From assembly GCA_013911975.1 (NCBI GenBank), contig JACESF010000007.1, positions 37,598-101,597 of the forward strand: a stretch of DNA of 64,000 nt, in the 5' to 3' direction. How positions within the stretch are numbered: position 1 is the first letter of the stretch; every line of letters starts with the position of its first letter. The notes under the pieces were generated by a model. The model made no database searches, had not been told where the DNA came from, and saw nothing but the letters and a program-made list of their open reading frames with translations. Shown piece by piece: positions 43,122 to 53,954 of the stretch. A program made the translations under genes and the position numbers. Origin of the DNA: Hyphomicrobiales bacterium. Its GTDB lineage: Bacteria > Pseudomonadota > Alphaproteobacteria > Rhizobiales > Xanthobacteraceae.

Positions 43122-43685
43122 TCACGCTGCCCGGCGGTGGTGACGGCCTTCCCGGATTTCCTCGATGATCTTCCCGCAGAAGGCCTCCAGGTCGCCGGGA
43201 TTGCGGGAGGTGATGAGGCCCTGGTCGGTGACGACAGGGGAATCCTCCCAATGCGCGCCCGCATTGACCACATCGGTCCGGATGGACGCATAAGACGTCA
43301 TCCGCCGGCCCTTCGCGATACCCGCCTCCACCAGCAGCCACGGGCCGTGGCAGATGGCGGCGACGGTCTTCCCCGCGTCGTAAAAGGCCTTTACCAGGCG
43401 CACCGCGTCGGGATTGGCGCGCAGCACGTCCGGGTTGATCTGCCCGCCGGGCAGGACGATGGCGTCGTAATCGCCTTCGCGCGTCTCGCTCAGGAGGCGA
43501 TCCACCTTCACCGGGCGGCCCCAGTCCTTCTTGTCCCATCCCTTGATCTGCCCGCTTTCCGGGGAGACCACATGAACCTCCGCACCCGCGGCCCGCAGCC
43601 GCTCCAGGGGCGTTTCCAGTTCGGATTGCTCGAAGCCGTTGGTGGCCAGAATGGCGATGCGCTTGCCGTCCAGGGGACTGGGCAT
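43122..43685 (-). CDS. DJ-1/PfpI family protein (type 1 glutamine amidotransferase-like)
   Basis: Cytosolic protein of 187 residues, in the group that includes PfpI proteases and YhbO/YajL-type deglycases. The nucleophile Cys is in AAICHGPWLLVEAG near residue 106, and the Glu in TNGFEQSELETPL near residue 18. ATG 43685 has GGAGG upstream. Stress protection, for example against methylglyoxal damage, is plausible but inferred. Confidence 0.87.
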   Translation of the reverse strand: MPSPLDGKRIAILATNGFEQSELETPLERLRAAGAEVHVVSPESGQIKGWDKKDWGRPVKVDRLLSETREGDYDAIVLPGGQINPDVLRANPDAVRLVKAFYDAGKTVAAICHGPWLLVEAGIAKGRRMTSYASIRTDVVNAGAHWEDSPVVTDQGLITSRNPGDLEAFCGKIIEEIREGRHHRRAA

Positions 43686-43757
43686 GGTGTCCTCCATCTT
43701 GGTGGGTATGGAAGGACAATGACGGGCGCCGCCCATCGTTCCCCGGACGCGGACGCC

Positions 43758-43787
43758 AAAAAGAAAACGGCGGGCCGAGGCCCGCCG
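43758..43787 (-). terminator. rpoD terminator
   Basis: On the coding strand CGGCGGGCC pairs with GGCCCGCCG (43768-43787), then TTTTCTTTTT. Classical rho-independent terminator. Confidence 0.85.
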
Positions 43788-43817
43788 CTGTCCCTGTCAA
43801 TCTTTCGCCGGTTCCGC

Positions 43818-45821
<2,004 letters not shown>

Positions 45822-46048
45822 GGACTTCTCCTGAACCTGTCGCCGCGTGCCGACGGCCAAATGGCGGCGTGACCGCCGGTCCGCCGCCTGTCTCATCCTG
45901 CCGGAGCCCGACCGGGGAGCCTGCGATGCAAGCCGCCGGTGCATGCTCCGGGATCATCGCTTACGACGATCCCGTTAAATCAGCCTGAACCGCCCCGCGT
46001 TTATCGCGCGGCCGTTCGTGGTCACCATCCGCATCGGAAATGCGCTCA

Positions 46049-47941
46049 TCATATGGAGCGCGCAGATGCACGGCCCGATGCCGCGCCAAACCCCTCGACC
46101 AGGGCCTCCGTTCCCTCAACGGCGGACAAGCGCTCGCGCACATCCCGCAACCATTCGAAATTCGCCTCGCTCGGATCGTCACCCAATTGCTGCTCGGCGT
46201 CCCTCAGCTCTCTAGATAGCGCGTAAGCCTTCAGATGCAAGGCCGAGCGCTGGTGCCACCAGAGGCGAACATCGTCTCGGCCGGTATCAGGATAAGCCGG
46301 CCAGTCCATCCGGGGGTTCGGAAGGGCGCGCACCCGCGCCGCCACCGGCTCCAAATCCGCCGGAAGCGGGGGCAGTTCGCTGCTCCCCTCGGCCAGCATG
46401 TGCGCCTCCAGCGCCGCCCGGCATAGCCGCCCGGCCTCGGCATTGGCGAAGGGCAGGGCCGCGACCTCCTCCCCCTTCTCGTCCATCAGCCAGGGATGGT
46501 TGAGGAGGCAGAACAGCAGCAGCGCCTCGTTGCGCGGCAGGACGGACGCAGCGCCGGCAATGGCGGAACTGCGGGCAAGACCGTCCCCTTTCGGCGCCAG
46601 CGGCGGGGCGAGCGGCGTCCGTCCACGCCCCTCCCGGCGCCGCCCGCCGGACCAGACCCCCGCGGCGGGGGCGGGGGAGAGGAGGCGGCGCATGCGCTCG
46701 TTGAGGTCCTGCCGGTAATGGCGGCGCACGCTCTCGTCGGCGATGGTGGCGACCAGTTCGCCGAGGCGCGCCTCCAGGGCCGCGCGGCGCTCCGGTGTGT
46801 CGAGGTTGAGGGTCTCGGTCTCCCGCGTCCAGAGCATGGCAGCCAGCGGCTCGGCGCGGGACAGCACGTCCTCCATGGCCTCACGACCGGACCGGCGGAT
46901 GAGGTCGTCGGGGTCCTGCCCCTCCGGCAGGGTGCCGAAGGCGAGGCTCTTGCCCGGCTTCAGGTGGGGCAGGGCGACGTCAATGGCGCGGAACGCGGCG
47001 CGCCGCCCGGCCTTGTCGCCGTCGAACAGCAGGGTGGGCTCGTCCGCCATGCGCCAGAGCAATTGGAGCTGGTCCTCGGTGAGCGCGGTGCCGAGCGGCG
47101 CCACCGCCCCCTCGAAGCCCGCCTCCACCATGGCGATCACGTCCACATAGCCTTCGACCGCGATCAGCCGGGCGCCCTTGTGGACCGCCGCGCGCGCCTC
47201 GAAGGCGTTGTAGAGCAGCGCACCCTTGTGGAAGAGCGGGGTCTCCGGCGAGTTGAGGTATTTGGCCTGGACGTCCTTTTCCAGCGCCCGCCCGCCGAAC
47301 CCCACCACCCGGCCCTTCAGGTCGGTGATGGGGAACATGACGCGGTCGCGGAACCGGTCGTAGGGAACCGCGATGCCCTCGCCGGCGACGAGCAGGCCCG
47401 CCTCCACCATGTCCGGCACGCCGACGCCCGCCTTGCCCAGGGCCTCCTTCAGATGGAAGCGCTCCGGGGCGCCATAGCCCAGGCGGAAGCGCTTCTGGGT
47501 GGCGGGGCCGAGGCCCCGGTCGGAGAGGTAGCCGCGCGCCTTGGCGCCGGAGCGGCCCTGGAGGGTCTCGGCGAAATGGGTGGCGGCGAGGGAGAGAATC
47601 TCATGCAGCGTGCGCCGCCGCTCCTCGCGGGCGCTGGCCTCGGGCGTCACCTCGGGCAGGGACAGCCCCGCCATGGCGGCGAGCCGCTCCACCGCCTCGC
47701 CGAAGGGCAGGCCCTCGGTCTCCATGAGGAAGTCGAACACGTCGCCGTGCTTGCCGGACGAGAAGCAGTGGTAGAAGCCCTTCTGGTCATTGACGAAGAA
47801 GGACGGGGTCTTCTCGGGATTGAAGGGCGAGAGGCCGGCGAACTCGCGGCCCTGCTTCTTCAGCTTCACCCGCCGTCCCACCACGTCCGACACCGGCAAC
47901 CGGGTGCGGATCTCGTCGAGGAAGGAGGGCGGAAAGCGCAT
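46049..47941 (-). CDS. dnaG: DNA primase, zinc-ligand-poor form
   Basis: Makes RNA primers at the replication fork. The 630-residue protein has an N-terminal zinc-binding-type domain, TOPRIM catalytic domain (IAVEGYVDVIAMVEAGFEG and LLFDGDKAGRRAA) and a C-terminal helicase-binding region. In the N-terminal domain the usual Cys-Pro-Phe-His is Ser38-Pro-Phe-Asn41 and the usual Cys-x2-Cys is Cys59-Phe-Ser-Ser62, so three of four zinc ligands are missing. Surrounding residues (EKTPSFFVNDQKGFYH) are kept. The gene is in front of rpoD. Confidence 0.95.
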   Translation of the reverse strand: MRFPPSFLDEIRTRLPVSDVVGRRVKLKKQGREFAGLSPFNPEKTPSFFVNDQKGFYHCFSSGKHGDVFDFLMETEGLPFGEAVERLAAMAGLSLPEVTPEASAREERRRTLHEILSLAATHFAETLQGRSGAKARGYLSDRGLGPATQKRFRLGYGAPERFHLKEALGKAGVGVPDMVEAGLLVAGEGIAVPYDRFRDRVMFPITDLKGRVVGFGGRALEKDVQAKYLNSPETPLFHKGALLYNAFEARAAVHKGARLIAVEGYVDVIAMVEAGFEGAVAPLGTALTEDQLQLLWRMADEPTLLFDGDKAGRRAAFRAIDVALPHLKPGKSLAFGTLPEGQDPDDLIRRSGREAMEDVLSRAEPLAAMLWTRETETLNLDTPERRAALEARLGELVATIADESVRRHYRQDLNERMRRLLSPAPAAGVWSGGRRREGRGRTPLAPPLAPKGDGLARSSAIAGAASVLPRNEALLLFCLLNHPWLMDEKGEEVAALPFANAEAGRLCRAALEAHMLAEGSSELPPLPADLEPVAARVRALPNPRMDWPAYPDTGRDDVRLWWHQRSALHLKAYALSRELRDAEQQLGDDPSEANFEWLRDVRERLSAVEGTEALVEGFGAASGRASARSI

Positions 47942-48070
47942 GGCGAAGGGGCTCGCGGACCTCGGGCCACCACTCTACCATCGCGGCCGAAACTCGGAAA
48001 ATCGCCCGGCCTGGCGGGCAAACGGAGGCGGGAAGAGCGGTGTCCCCGCTCTCCCCGCTGTCCACAGGGC

Positions 48071-48529
48071 TCAGGCGGCGGTGAGGGCGTCCTTCACCCA
48101 GGCCGAGGCCTTGCCGAAGTCGATGGCGCCGGCATGGCGCTCCTTCAGCACGGCCATGGTGCGGCCCATGTCCTTGATGCCCTTCGCCTCGATCTCCGCC
48201 ACCACGTTGGCGATGATGGCGCGGGTCTCCTCCTCGGTGAGTTGCTTGGGCAGGAAGTGCTGGATCACGACGATCTCGGCCTTCTCCTGCTCCGCCAGCT
48301 CAGGGCGGCCACCTTCCATATAGATGCGGGCGCTTTCATCGCGCTGCTTCACCATCTTGGCGAGCAGGGCGCGCACCTCGTCGTCGCCGAGCGGGTCCTT
48401 GCCCAGGCCCCTCGCCTCGATGTCGCGGTCCTTGATGGCCGCGTTCACCAGGCGGAGCGTGGACAGGCGCAGCTTGTCGCCGGCCTTCATGCTCTCTTTG
48501 AGAGCCGTGTTGATGTCGTCGCGGAGCAC
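48071..48529 (-). CDS. GatB/YqeY domain protein
   Basis: A 152-residue protein made only of the YqeY domain that forms the tail of GatB amidotransferases; its own role may concern tRNA-related amidation but is unproven. Typical segments are LRDDINTALKESMKAGDKLR and KEIV-type helices such as AEQEKAEIVVIQHFLPKQLT. It starts at GTG 48527-48529 with GAGGA upstream; the frame is open further upstream but lacks homology. It is divergent from carA across 163 bases. Confidence 0.9.
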   Translation of the reverse strand: MLRDDINTALKESMKAGDKLRLSTLRLVNAAIKDRDIEARGLGKDPLGDDEVRALLAKMVKQRDESARIYMEGGRPELAEQEKAEIVVIQHFLPKQLTEEETRAIIANVVAEIEAKGIKDMGRTMAVLKERHAGAIDFGKASAWVKDALTAA

Positions 48530-48692
48530 GGTGTCCTCTTGAATGTCGGAGCGTCGCGTCGGGTGGGGCGGCCATGGCCGGCCGGGGAACCGCACTTCGG
48601 CGTGCGGACCGCTGCCTTGCCCGTGAGGAATTCGGCGGCACAGCCACCGGCCCTCTGGCGTCGCGGCGCGTGACGCCTTATCTAGGCGATCC

Positions 48693-49901
48693 ATGACCCA
48701 GGAACAAGATCACGCCCCGATCCCGGCCGAAGGCTGGGCCGAACCCAAACCGACCGCGCTCCTCGTGCTGGCCGATGGAACCGTCCTTGAGGGCGTGGGC
48801 CTCGGCGCCGTGGGCGAGGGTGTCGGCGAGGTCTGCTTCAACACCGCCATCACCGGCTATGAGGAGATCCTCACCGATCCTTCCTATAGCGGACAGATCA
48901 TCACCTTCACCTTCCCGCACATCGGCAATGTGGGAACGAACGAAGAGGACATCGAGACGGTGTCCATGGCGGCGGCCTCGGGCGTGCGCGGCGTGGTGCT
49001 GCGCACCTCGGTGACGGAGCCGTCCAATTACCGCGCGACGCGCCACCTGGACCAGTGGCTGAAGGCGCGCGGCATCGCGGGCATTTCCGGCATCGACACC
49101 CGCGCGCTCACCGCCCTGATCCGCGAGGGCGGCATGCCCAACGCGGTCATCGCCCACAATCCGGACGGCGTGTTCGACGTGGAGGCGCTCCAGGCCAAGG
49201 CGCGCGAATGGCCCGGCCTGGAAGGCATGGACCTGGTGCCCGGCGTCACCTCCGTCCAGCGCTTCAACTGGGACGAGACCCCCTGGCAGTGGCCGGAAGG
49301 CTACGGGCACGAGGGCAATGGCGCGCTCCATGTGGTGGCCATCGACTATGGCGTGAAGCGCAACATCCTGCGCCTTCTCGCCCGCGCGGGCTGCAAGGTG
49401 ACGGTGGTGCCCGCCACCACCCCGGCGGCCGACATCCTCGCCCTCCAGCCGGACGGCGTGTTCCTCTCCAACGGCCCCGGCGATCCGGCGGCGACGGGGG
49501 AATATGCGGTGCCGGTGATCCGCGAGCTGATCGCCCAGGACATCCCCACCTTCGGTATCTGCCTCGGCCACCAGATGATCGGCCTCGCGGTGGGCGGGCG
49601 CACCGTGAAGATGCACCAGGGCCACCACGGCGCGAACCATCCCGTGAAGGACCTCACCACCGGCAAGGTGGAGATCACCTCCATGAATCACGGCTTCGCC
49701 GTGGACCGGGACAGCCTGCCGGGCAATGCGAAGGAGACCCACGTCTCCCTGTTCGACGGCTCGAATGCGGGCATCGCGCTCGCCGACAAGCCGGTCTTCT
49801 CGGTGCAATACCATCCCGAGGCCTCGCCCGGCCCGCAGGACAGCCATTACCTGTTCGACCGCTTCGTCGAGCTGATGGCGAAGAAGAAGGCCGTCGCCTG
49901 A
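48693..49901 (+). CDS. carA: Carbamoyl-phosphate synthase small subunit
   Basis: Glutaminase subunit that supplies ammonia to CarB for arginine and pyrimidine synthesis. The 402-residue protein has the N-terminal CarA domain (EVCFNTAITGYEEILTDPSY) and the class I amidotransferase domain with FGICLGHQMIGLA (nucleophile Cys) and VQYHPEASPGP (His and Glu of the triad). carB is not next to it; a YciI-type gene follows. A hairpin at 49910-49930 separates them. Confidence 0.96.
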   Translation: MTQEQDHAPIPAEGWAEPKPTALLVLADGTVLEGVGLGAVGEGVGEVCFNTAITGYEEILTDPSYSGQIITFTFPHIGNVGTNEEDIETVSMAAASGVRGVVLRTSVTEPSNYRATRHLDQWLKARGIAGISGIDTRALTALIREGGMPNAVIAHNPDGVFDVEALQAKAREWPGLEGMDLVPGVTSVQRFNWDETPWQWPEGYGHEGNGALHVVAIDYGVKRNILRLLARAGCKVTVVPATTPAADILALQPDGVFLSNGPGDPAATGEYAVPVIRELIAQDIPTFGICLGHQMIGLAVGGRTVKMHQGHHGANHPVKDLTTGKVEITSMNHGFAVDRDSLPGNAKETHVSLFDGSNAGIALADKPVFSVQYHPEASPGPQDSHYLFDRFVELMAKKKAVA

Positions 49902-49909
49902 CGCGGCTT

Positions 49910-49930
49910 CCGGCGGCCGTGCGCCGCCGG
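49910..49930 (+). terminator. Hairpin after carA
   Basis: CCGGCGGC (49910-49917), loop CGTGC, GCCGCCGG (49923-49930). No T run; may be a weak terminator or mRNA stabiliser. Confidence 0.45.
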
Positions 49931-49962
49931 CAATCTCCATAACAAAAGGGGAGGACCCATCC

Positions 49963-50253
49963 ATGCTGTTCGTCGTGCTCAAGAAGGACAAGCCGAACCA
50001 CGAGCATGTGCGCGCCGAAGTGCGCCCGGCGCATCTCGAATTCCTGAACGCCAACAAGGATAAGGTGGCGCTCGGCGGTCCCCTCGTGAGCGAGGACGGC
50101 TCCAGGATGGTCGGCTCCATGATCGCCGTGGAGGCCGAGAGCGCCGCCGAGGCGAAGGCGTTGCTGGAGAATGACCCGTTCGCCAAGGCGGGCCTGTTCG
50201 AGAGCGTCGAGGTCCTGCCCTGGAAGTGGGTGTTCAAGAACCCCGCCGCCTGA
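49963..50253 (+). CDS. YciI family protein
   Basis: Small ferredoxin-like fold protein of 96 residues, a family with a conserved His-Asp pair related to muconolactone isomerase; most have no known function. The start MLFVVLKKDKPNHEHVRAEV and the segment ENDPFAKAGLFESVEVLPWK are characteristic. AAAAGGGGAGG precedes the ATG. It follows carA by 61 bases. Confidence 0.88.
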   Translation: MLFVVLKKDKPNHEHVRAEVRPAHLEFLNANKDKVALGGPLVSEDGSRMVGSMIAVEAESAAEAKALLENDPFAKAGLFESVEVLPWKWVFKNPAA

Positions 50254-50286
50254 CGCACCCGTCCCGCAAAGGGACAAGCGCCTGAC

Positions 50287-50319
50287 GCGCGCCGCCGGTC
50301 ATGTCACCGGGCGGCGCGC
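50287..50319. terminator. Bidirectional hairpin between YciI gene and 50299 gene
   Basis: GCGCGCCGCC (50287-50296) pairs with GGCGGCGCGC (50310-50319), with GGT/ACC inside. It overlaps the stop codon of the membrane protein gene on the minus strand. Confidence 0.5.
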
Positions 50320-50925
50320 ATATTTCCGGCTCGCCCGCAGGATCAGCAGCACGCCCACCAGGGTCGGCGCGATGAAGACCAGCGTGCTCGACACGCCGTG
50401 CACATTCACCAGCAGCGCGGCCGTGACGGTCGCCACATAGCCTCCGCCCATGGAGGTGAGGTGGACGTTGAGCCAGTCCACCTCATCCGGCGCCAGCAGG
50501 GCGCGCACCTGCTGGCCGGCCACGCGGAAACCGATGAAGCCGAAGAACATGGCCGGCACGTTCCAGTCCCCGCCCACGGGGGGCAGGCCATAGGCGAACA
50601 GCCCGGCGCTGAAGGCGAGGCAGCCGACGGCGGCGAGCATGTCGCGCGCGTCCAGCGCCCCGCCGCGCAGGCGCAGCACCGCCCGGTAGCCCCGATACAC
50701 CAGGAAGAAGCTGAAGACCGCGATCGCCAGAAGCAGGACGTCGTGCCGCATGACGGCCAGCGCGAAGGCCGCGACGGTGGTGACGATCATGGCCGCGAAA
50801 TAGGCCATCCCCCACCGGCGGTGGATGCGCCCGCCCTTGGCGGAGAACATGGGCACGGGGCCCGCGATGAGGGCCGTGGTGCCCGCGAGCACATGGATGA
50901 CGAGAACGATCTCGTAGATGCCCAT
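50299..50925 (-). CDS. Multi-span membrane protein (DUF2306-like)
   Basis: Integral membrane protein of 208 residues with about seven hydrophobic segments. The N-terminal IHVLAGTTALIAGPVPMFSAK, then GGRIHRRWGMAYFAAM, resembles DUF2306-type membrane proteins with conserved His residues. Function unknown. It is convergent with the YciI gene and downstream of the GntR gene; a perfect palindrome (50936-50960) lies just before its start. Confidence 0.65.
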   Translation of the reverse strand: MGIYEIVLVIHVLAGTTALIAGPVPMFSAKGGRIHRRWGMAYFAAMIVTTVAAFALAVMRHDVLLLAIAVFSFFLVYRGYRAVLRLRGGALDARDMLAAVGCLAFSAGLFAYGLPPVGGDWNVPAMFFGFIGFRVAGQQVRALLAPDEVDWLNVHLTSMGGGYVATVTAALLVNVHGVSSTLVFIAPTLVGVLLILRASRKYARRPVT

Positions 50926-50935
50926 TGCCCGCCCA

Positions 50936-50960
50936 CCTGACGCCTCTTGGTGGCGTCAGG
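50936..50960. promoter_or_regulatory. Palindrome between GntR gene and DUF2306-like gene
   Basis: CCTGACGCC (50936-50944), spacer TCTTGGT, GGCGTCAGG (50952-50960). A perfect 9-bp inverted repeat that may terminate the GntR transcript or act as an operator. Confidence 0.45.
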
Positions 50961-51017
50961 GTAGCAAGTCTGCGTGGGGTTGTAAGATGGTGCGGCGCGA
51001 AAGCGCCGCCGTGCCGC

Positions 51018-51707
51018 TCAGTTCAGGAACTCGCCGTGCTCCTCCACATGCCGGGCGAGGCCCAGCGTGTGCTCACGCACCAGCCGCTCCGCGAGGTCGG
51101 CGTCGCGCTTCTCGATCGCCTCCACGATGCGGGTGTGGTCGAGGATGGAGCGCTGGGCGCGATGGTCCTGGCCGATGGTCAGCTTGCGCACGCCGCGCAT
51201 GTGGGGGAACAGGCTTTCCGTGGTCTCGGCGATGAGGTCGCAGCCGGACATGCGGATGATCTGCTTGTGGAAGGCGAGGTTGGCCTCGGAATATTCGCTG
51301 ACGAATTCCTCCGGGTCGCGGTTCGCGAAAGCCTGGACGTTCTCCCGCAGCTTGCGAATCTCGGTGTCGGTGGCCACCTCGCAGGCGAGGCGGGCAGCCA
51401 TGGCCTCCAGCGCCGCCCAGACGGTGATCATTTCCAGGATTTCCTGCTTCGTCTTGCGCACCACGAAGATGCCGCGGCGCGGCACGGAGCGCACGAAGCC
51501 CTCCTGCTCCAGCAAGGTCATGGCCTCACGAATGGGGGTGCGGGAGACGCCGAGCTTCTCGGAGAGCTGACGCTCCTCCAGCCGGATCTCTTCGGAGTGG
51601 CTGTAGATGTCCATCTCCATGATGGCCGCCTTAAGGGCCTTGTACGCTTTCATCCGGAAGCTCGATTCCGTCTCGATCGGCTTCACGTTGATATCTTGGT
51701 ACGTCAT
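51018..51707 (-). CDS. GntR family regulator, FCD subfamily
   Basis: Regulator of 229 residues: N-terminal winged HTH (IRLEERQLSEKLGVSRTPIR then EAMTLLEQEGFVRSVPRRGI) and C-terminal FCD helical domain from about residue 85, with the likely metal-site His residues in ANLAFHKQIIRMSG and ILDHTRIVEAIEKRDADLAE. It is divergent from the CBS-frc-oxlT genes and is the likely local regulator of oxalate use (inferred). Palindromic TACGTA-centred sites occur at 51775, 51893 and 52503. Confidence 0.87.
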   Translation of the reverse strand: MTYQDINVKPIETESSFRMKAYKALKAAIMEMDIYSHSEEIRLEERQLSEKLGVSRTPIREAMTLLEQEGFVRSVPRRGIFVVRKTKQEILEMITVWAALEAMAARLACEVATDTEIRKLRENVQAFANRDPEEFVSEYSEANLAFHKQIIRMSGCDLIAETTESLFPHMRGVRKLTIGQDHRAQRSILDHTRIVEAIEKRDADLAERLVREHTLGLARHVEEHGEFLN

Positions 51708-51774
51708 CTCACCCTTGCCCGATGGCGCTCAGCGCCATCCTTGCGGACCCGCTTCCTGAAGAAGCGAAATACAT

Positions 51775-51782
51775 CATACGTA
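51775..51782. promoter_or_regulatory. CATACGTA element upstream of GntR gene
   Basis: CATACGTA shares eight bases with the site at 52503. It is 68 bases upstream of the GntR start and could serve autoregulation. Confidence 0.4.
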
Positions 51783-51883
51783 GATCGCATCTTCTCCAGG
51801 GTTCGGCAAGTAACCCCATGTGGAGGCGAGCACTTCGCGCAATCTCCCGCAGTGCAACATTCGTCCTGGAGAAATTCCATCTC

Positions 51884-51912
51884 TTGACACGGGGTATTAC
51901 GTATACCAGCAT
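51884..51912 (+). promoter_or_regulatory. Promoter/operator of the CBS-frc unit
   Basis: TTGACA (51884-51889) is followed by the perfect palindrome GGTATTACGTATACC (51893-51907), which falls between the -35 and the expected -10 at about 51907-51912. Placement between promoter elements suggests repression, most simply by the adjacent GntR protein. The -10 is weak (CAGCAT or GCATAT). Confidence 0.55.
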
Positions 51913-51971
51913 ATGGAGAATGGTAGCCGACCCGGGTTCAACCGCGGGCGTTAGACGAGAGGGAACGCCAC

Positions 51972-52439
51972 ATGATCACGGTCGATGACATCCTGCGCGA
52001 GAAGCGCCATGCCCGCATCATCACGGTGCGGATGAACGAAACCGTCGGAACTGCCGCGCTCATCATGAAGCGCGAGAACATCTCCTCCGTGGTGGTGAAG
52101 GACGTGTGCCGGACCGAGGGCAATACGGTGGTGGGCGTGTTCTCCGAGCGCGACGTGACCCGCGCTTTGGTGGACCACGGCTCCAGCACCTCCAGCCTGC
52201 CGGTGGCGAGCTTTATCCGCCGCGCCGTCATCTCCTGCCGCCTGTCGGACAGCATCGGCACGGTGCTGCGGCTGATGAACGAGCATGAGGTGCGCCACCT
52301 GCCGGTGATCGAGGAGCATGGGCTGGTGGGCGTGATCAGCGCCACCGACCTGATCCGCCATTACCTCCATGAGGAAGAGGCCGAGCTTCAGCCGGGCCAG
52401 GTGGGCGCCGTGGGCGCCGCCCTCTCCGCGCTGCGCTGA
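51972..52439 (+). CDS. CBS domain-pair protein
   Basis: A 155-residue protein with two CBS domains (residues about 10-65 and 75-132), which usually bind adenosine ligands such as AMP or ATP and regulate a partner. The pattern VVGVFSERDVTRALVDHG and LVGVISATDLIRHYL marks the ends of each CBS unit. It has no other domain. Its place between the GntR gene and frc suggests it senses energy state for oxalate metabolism (inferred). Confidence 0.88.
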   Translation: MITVDDILREKRHARIITVRMNETVGTAALIMKRENISSVVVKDVCRTEGNTVVGVFSERDVTRALVDHGSSTSSLPVASFIRRAVISCRLSDSIGTVLRLMNEHEVRHLPVIEEHGLVGVISATDLIRHYLHEEEAELQPGQVGAVGAALSALR

Positions 52440-52502
52440 GCTTAGACTTTCGGCGCAAATCCGTTTGCTGGCGAAGAGGGGCCGTGTTATCCCTTTTCGT
52501 CT

Positions 52503-52516
52503 GGCATACGTAATCC
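52503..52516. promoter_or_regulatory. Second TACGTA palindrome, upstream of frc
   Basis: GGCATACGTAATCC; its reverse complement GGATTACGTATGCC shares ATTACGTAT with the 51893 site. It lies 118 bases before the frc start in the 194-base gap that follows the CBS gene. Confidence 0.45.
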
Positions 52517-52633
52517 AATAGACGTAATTCCAGAGGGGCGACCCTCTGGGTCCAGAGGCCGCCTCGGCGGCGCGCACCTTGAGAAAAGCCGGCAAAGACC
52601 GGCGCCACCAGGGCAGGTTCCAGGGGTAGAGGC

Positions 52634-53863
52634 ATGGGCAAGGCACTTGATGGTGTCCGCGTGCTCGACATGACGCACGTGCAGTCCGGACCGTCCGCGA
52701 CGCAATTGCTCGCCTGGATGGGCGCGGACGTGGTCAAAGTGGAGATGCCGCGCCGGGGCGACATCACGCGCTCCCAGCTGCGCGACAAGTCCAACGTGGA
52801 CAGCCTGTATTTCACGATGCTCAACGCCAACAAGCGGAGCGTCACGCTCAACATCAAGTCGACCCAGGGCCAGGAGGCGCTGCTGCGCCTCGTGGAGCAG
52901 AGCGACGTGATGGTGGAGAATTTCGGCGCCGGCGTGCTGGACCGCCAAGGCCTCACCTGGGAGCGCATGTCCGCGCTCAACCCGCGCCTCATCTACGCCT
53001 CCATCAAGGGGTTCGCGGACGAGAGCGGGGTGGAGGCGAAGGCCTATGAGACCATCGCCCAGGCCATGGGCGGGGCCATGAGCACCACCGGCTGGCGTTC
53101 CGGCCCGCCCACCGCCACCAGCGCGCAGATCGGCGACACGGGCACGGGAATCCATTGCGTGGCGGGCATCCTGGCGGCGCTCTTCCAGCGCACGGTCACG
53201 GGCCGCGGCCAGCGGGTGGAGGTCGCCATGCAGGATTGCGTGATGAACCTGCTGCGCGTGAAGCTGCGCGACCAGCAGCGCCTCGGCTCCGGGGCGCTCA
53301 CCGAATATCCCAGCGCCCCCACGGGCGATTGCGTGCCGCGCGCGGGCAATGCCTCGGGTGGCGGCCAGCCGGGCGCCGCGCTGCGCTGCGCGCCGGGCGG
53401 CGAGAACGACTATTGCTACGTCATCATCCAGCCCCAGGGCTGGGCGCCGCTCATGCGGCTGATCGGGCGGCGCGACCTGATCGAGGACCAGCGCTTCGCC
53501 ACCCACGAGGCCCGGGCCCAGCGGCTTGAGACCTGCTTCGGCCTCATCGAGGGCTGGACGCGCAACCGCACCAAGTTCGAGGTGATGAAGGCGCTGAACG
53601 CCATCGACGTGCCGTGCGGCCCGATCCTGTCCACCAAGGACATCATCGACGACCGCTCGCTCTATGAGCGCGGCTTCCTCGTCGAAGTGCCCCATCCCGA
53701 GCGCGGCACCTATGTGACCGTCGCCTCTCCCATCCGCCTCTCCGACAGCGACGTCCCGGTGGAGCGGGCGCCCCTGCTCGGCGAGCATACGGAGGATGTC
53801 CTCGCCCGCCTCGGCTATGGCGCGGACGACATTGCGAGCATGCGCGCCAACGGCGCCGTCTGA
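52634..53863 (+). CDS. frc: Formyl-CoA:oxalate CoA-transferase
   Basis: Class III CoA-transferase that moves CoA from formyl-CoA to oxalate, giving oxalyl-CoA and formate. The 409-residue protein has the catalytic Asp in AQIGDTGTGIHCVAG near residue 169 and the glycine-rich loop GNASGGGQPG of Frc. N-terminal LDGVRVLDMTHVQSGPSATQ is typical. It precedes oxlT on the same strand. The oxalyl-CoA decarboxylase gene (oxc) is not in the window. Confidence 0.92.
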   Translation: MGKALDGVRVLDMTHVQSGPSATQLLAWMGADVVKVEMPRRGDITRSQLRDKSNVDSLYFTMLNANKRSVTLNIKSTQGQEALLRLVEQSDVMVENFGAGVLDRQGLTWERMSALNPRLIYASIKGFADESGVEAKAYETIAQAMGGAMSTTGWRSGPPTATSAQIGDTGTGIHCVAGILAALFQRTVTGRGQRVEVAMQDCVMNLLRVKLRDQQRLGSGALTEYPSAPTGDCVPRAGNASGGGQPGAALRCAPGGENDYCYVIIQPQGWAPLMRLIGRRDLIEDQRFATHEARAQRLETCFGLIEGWTRNRTKFEVMKALNAIDVPCGPILSTKDIIDDRSLYERGFLVEVPHPERGTYVTVASPIRLSDSDVPVERAPLLGEHTEDVLARLGYGADDIASMRANGAV

Positions 53864-53954
53864 GGTCCAAATCGGCTGGCGCACGGAGGGAAGAAAAACA
53901 GGGCGCGCCGGCTTCACGCTTCAAAAAATAAAATAGTCTCAAAGGGTAGGAAAC

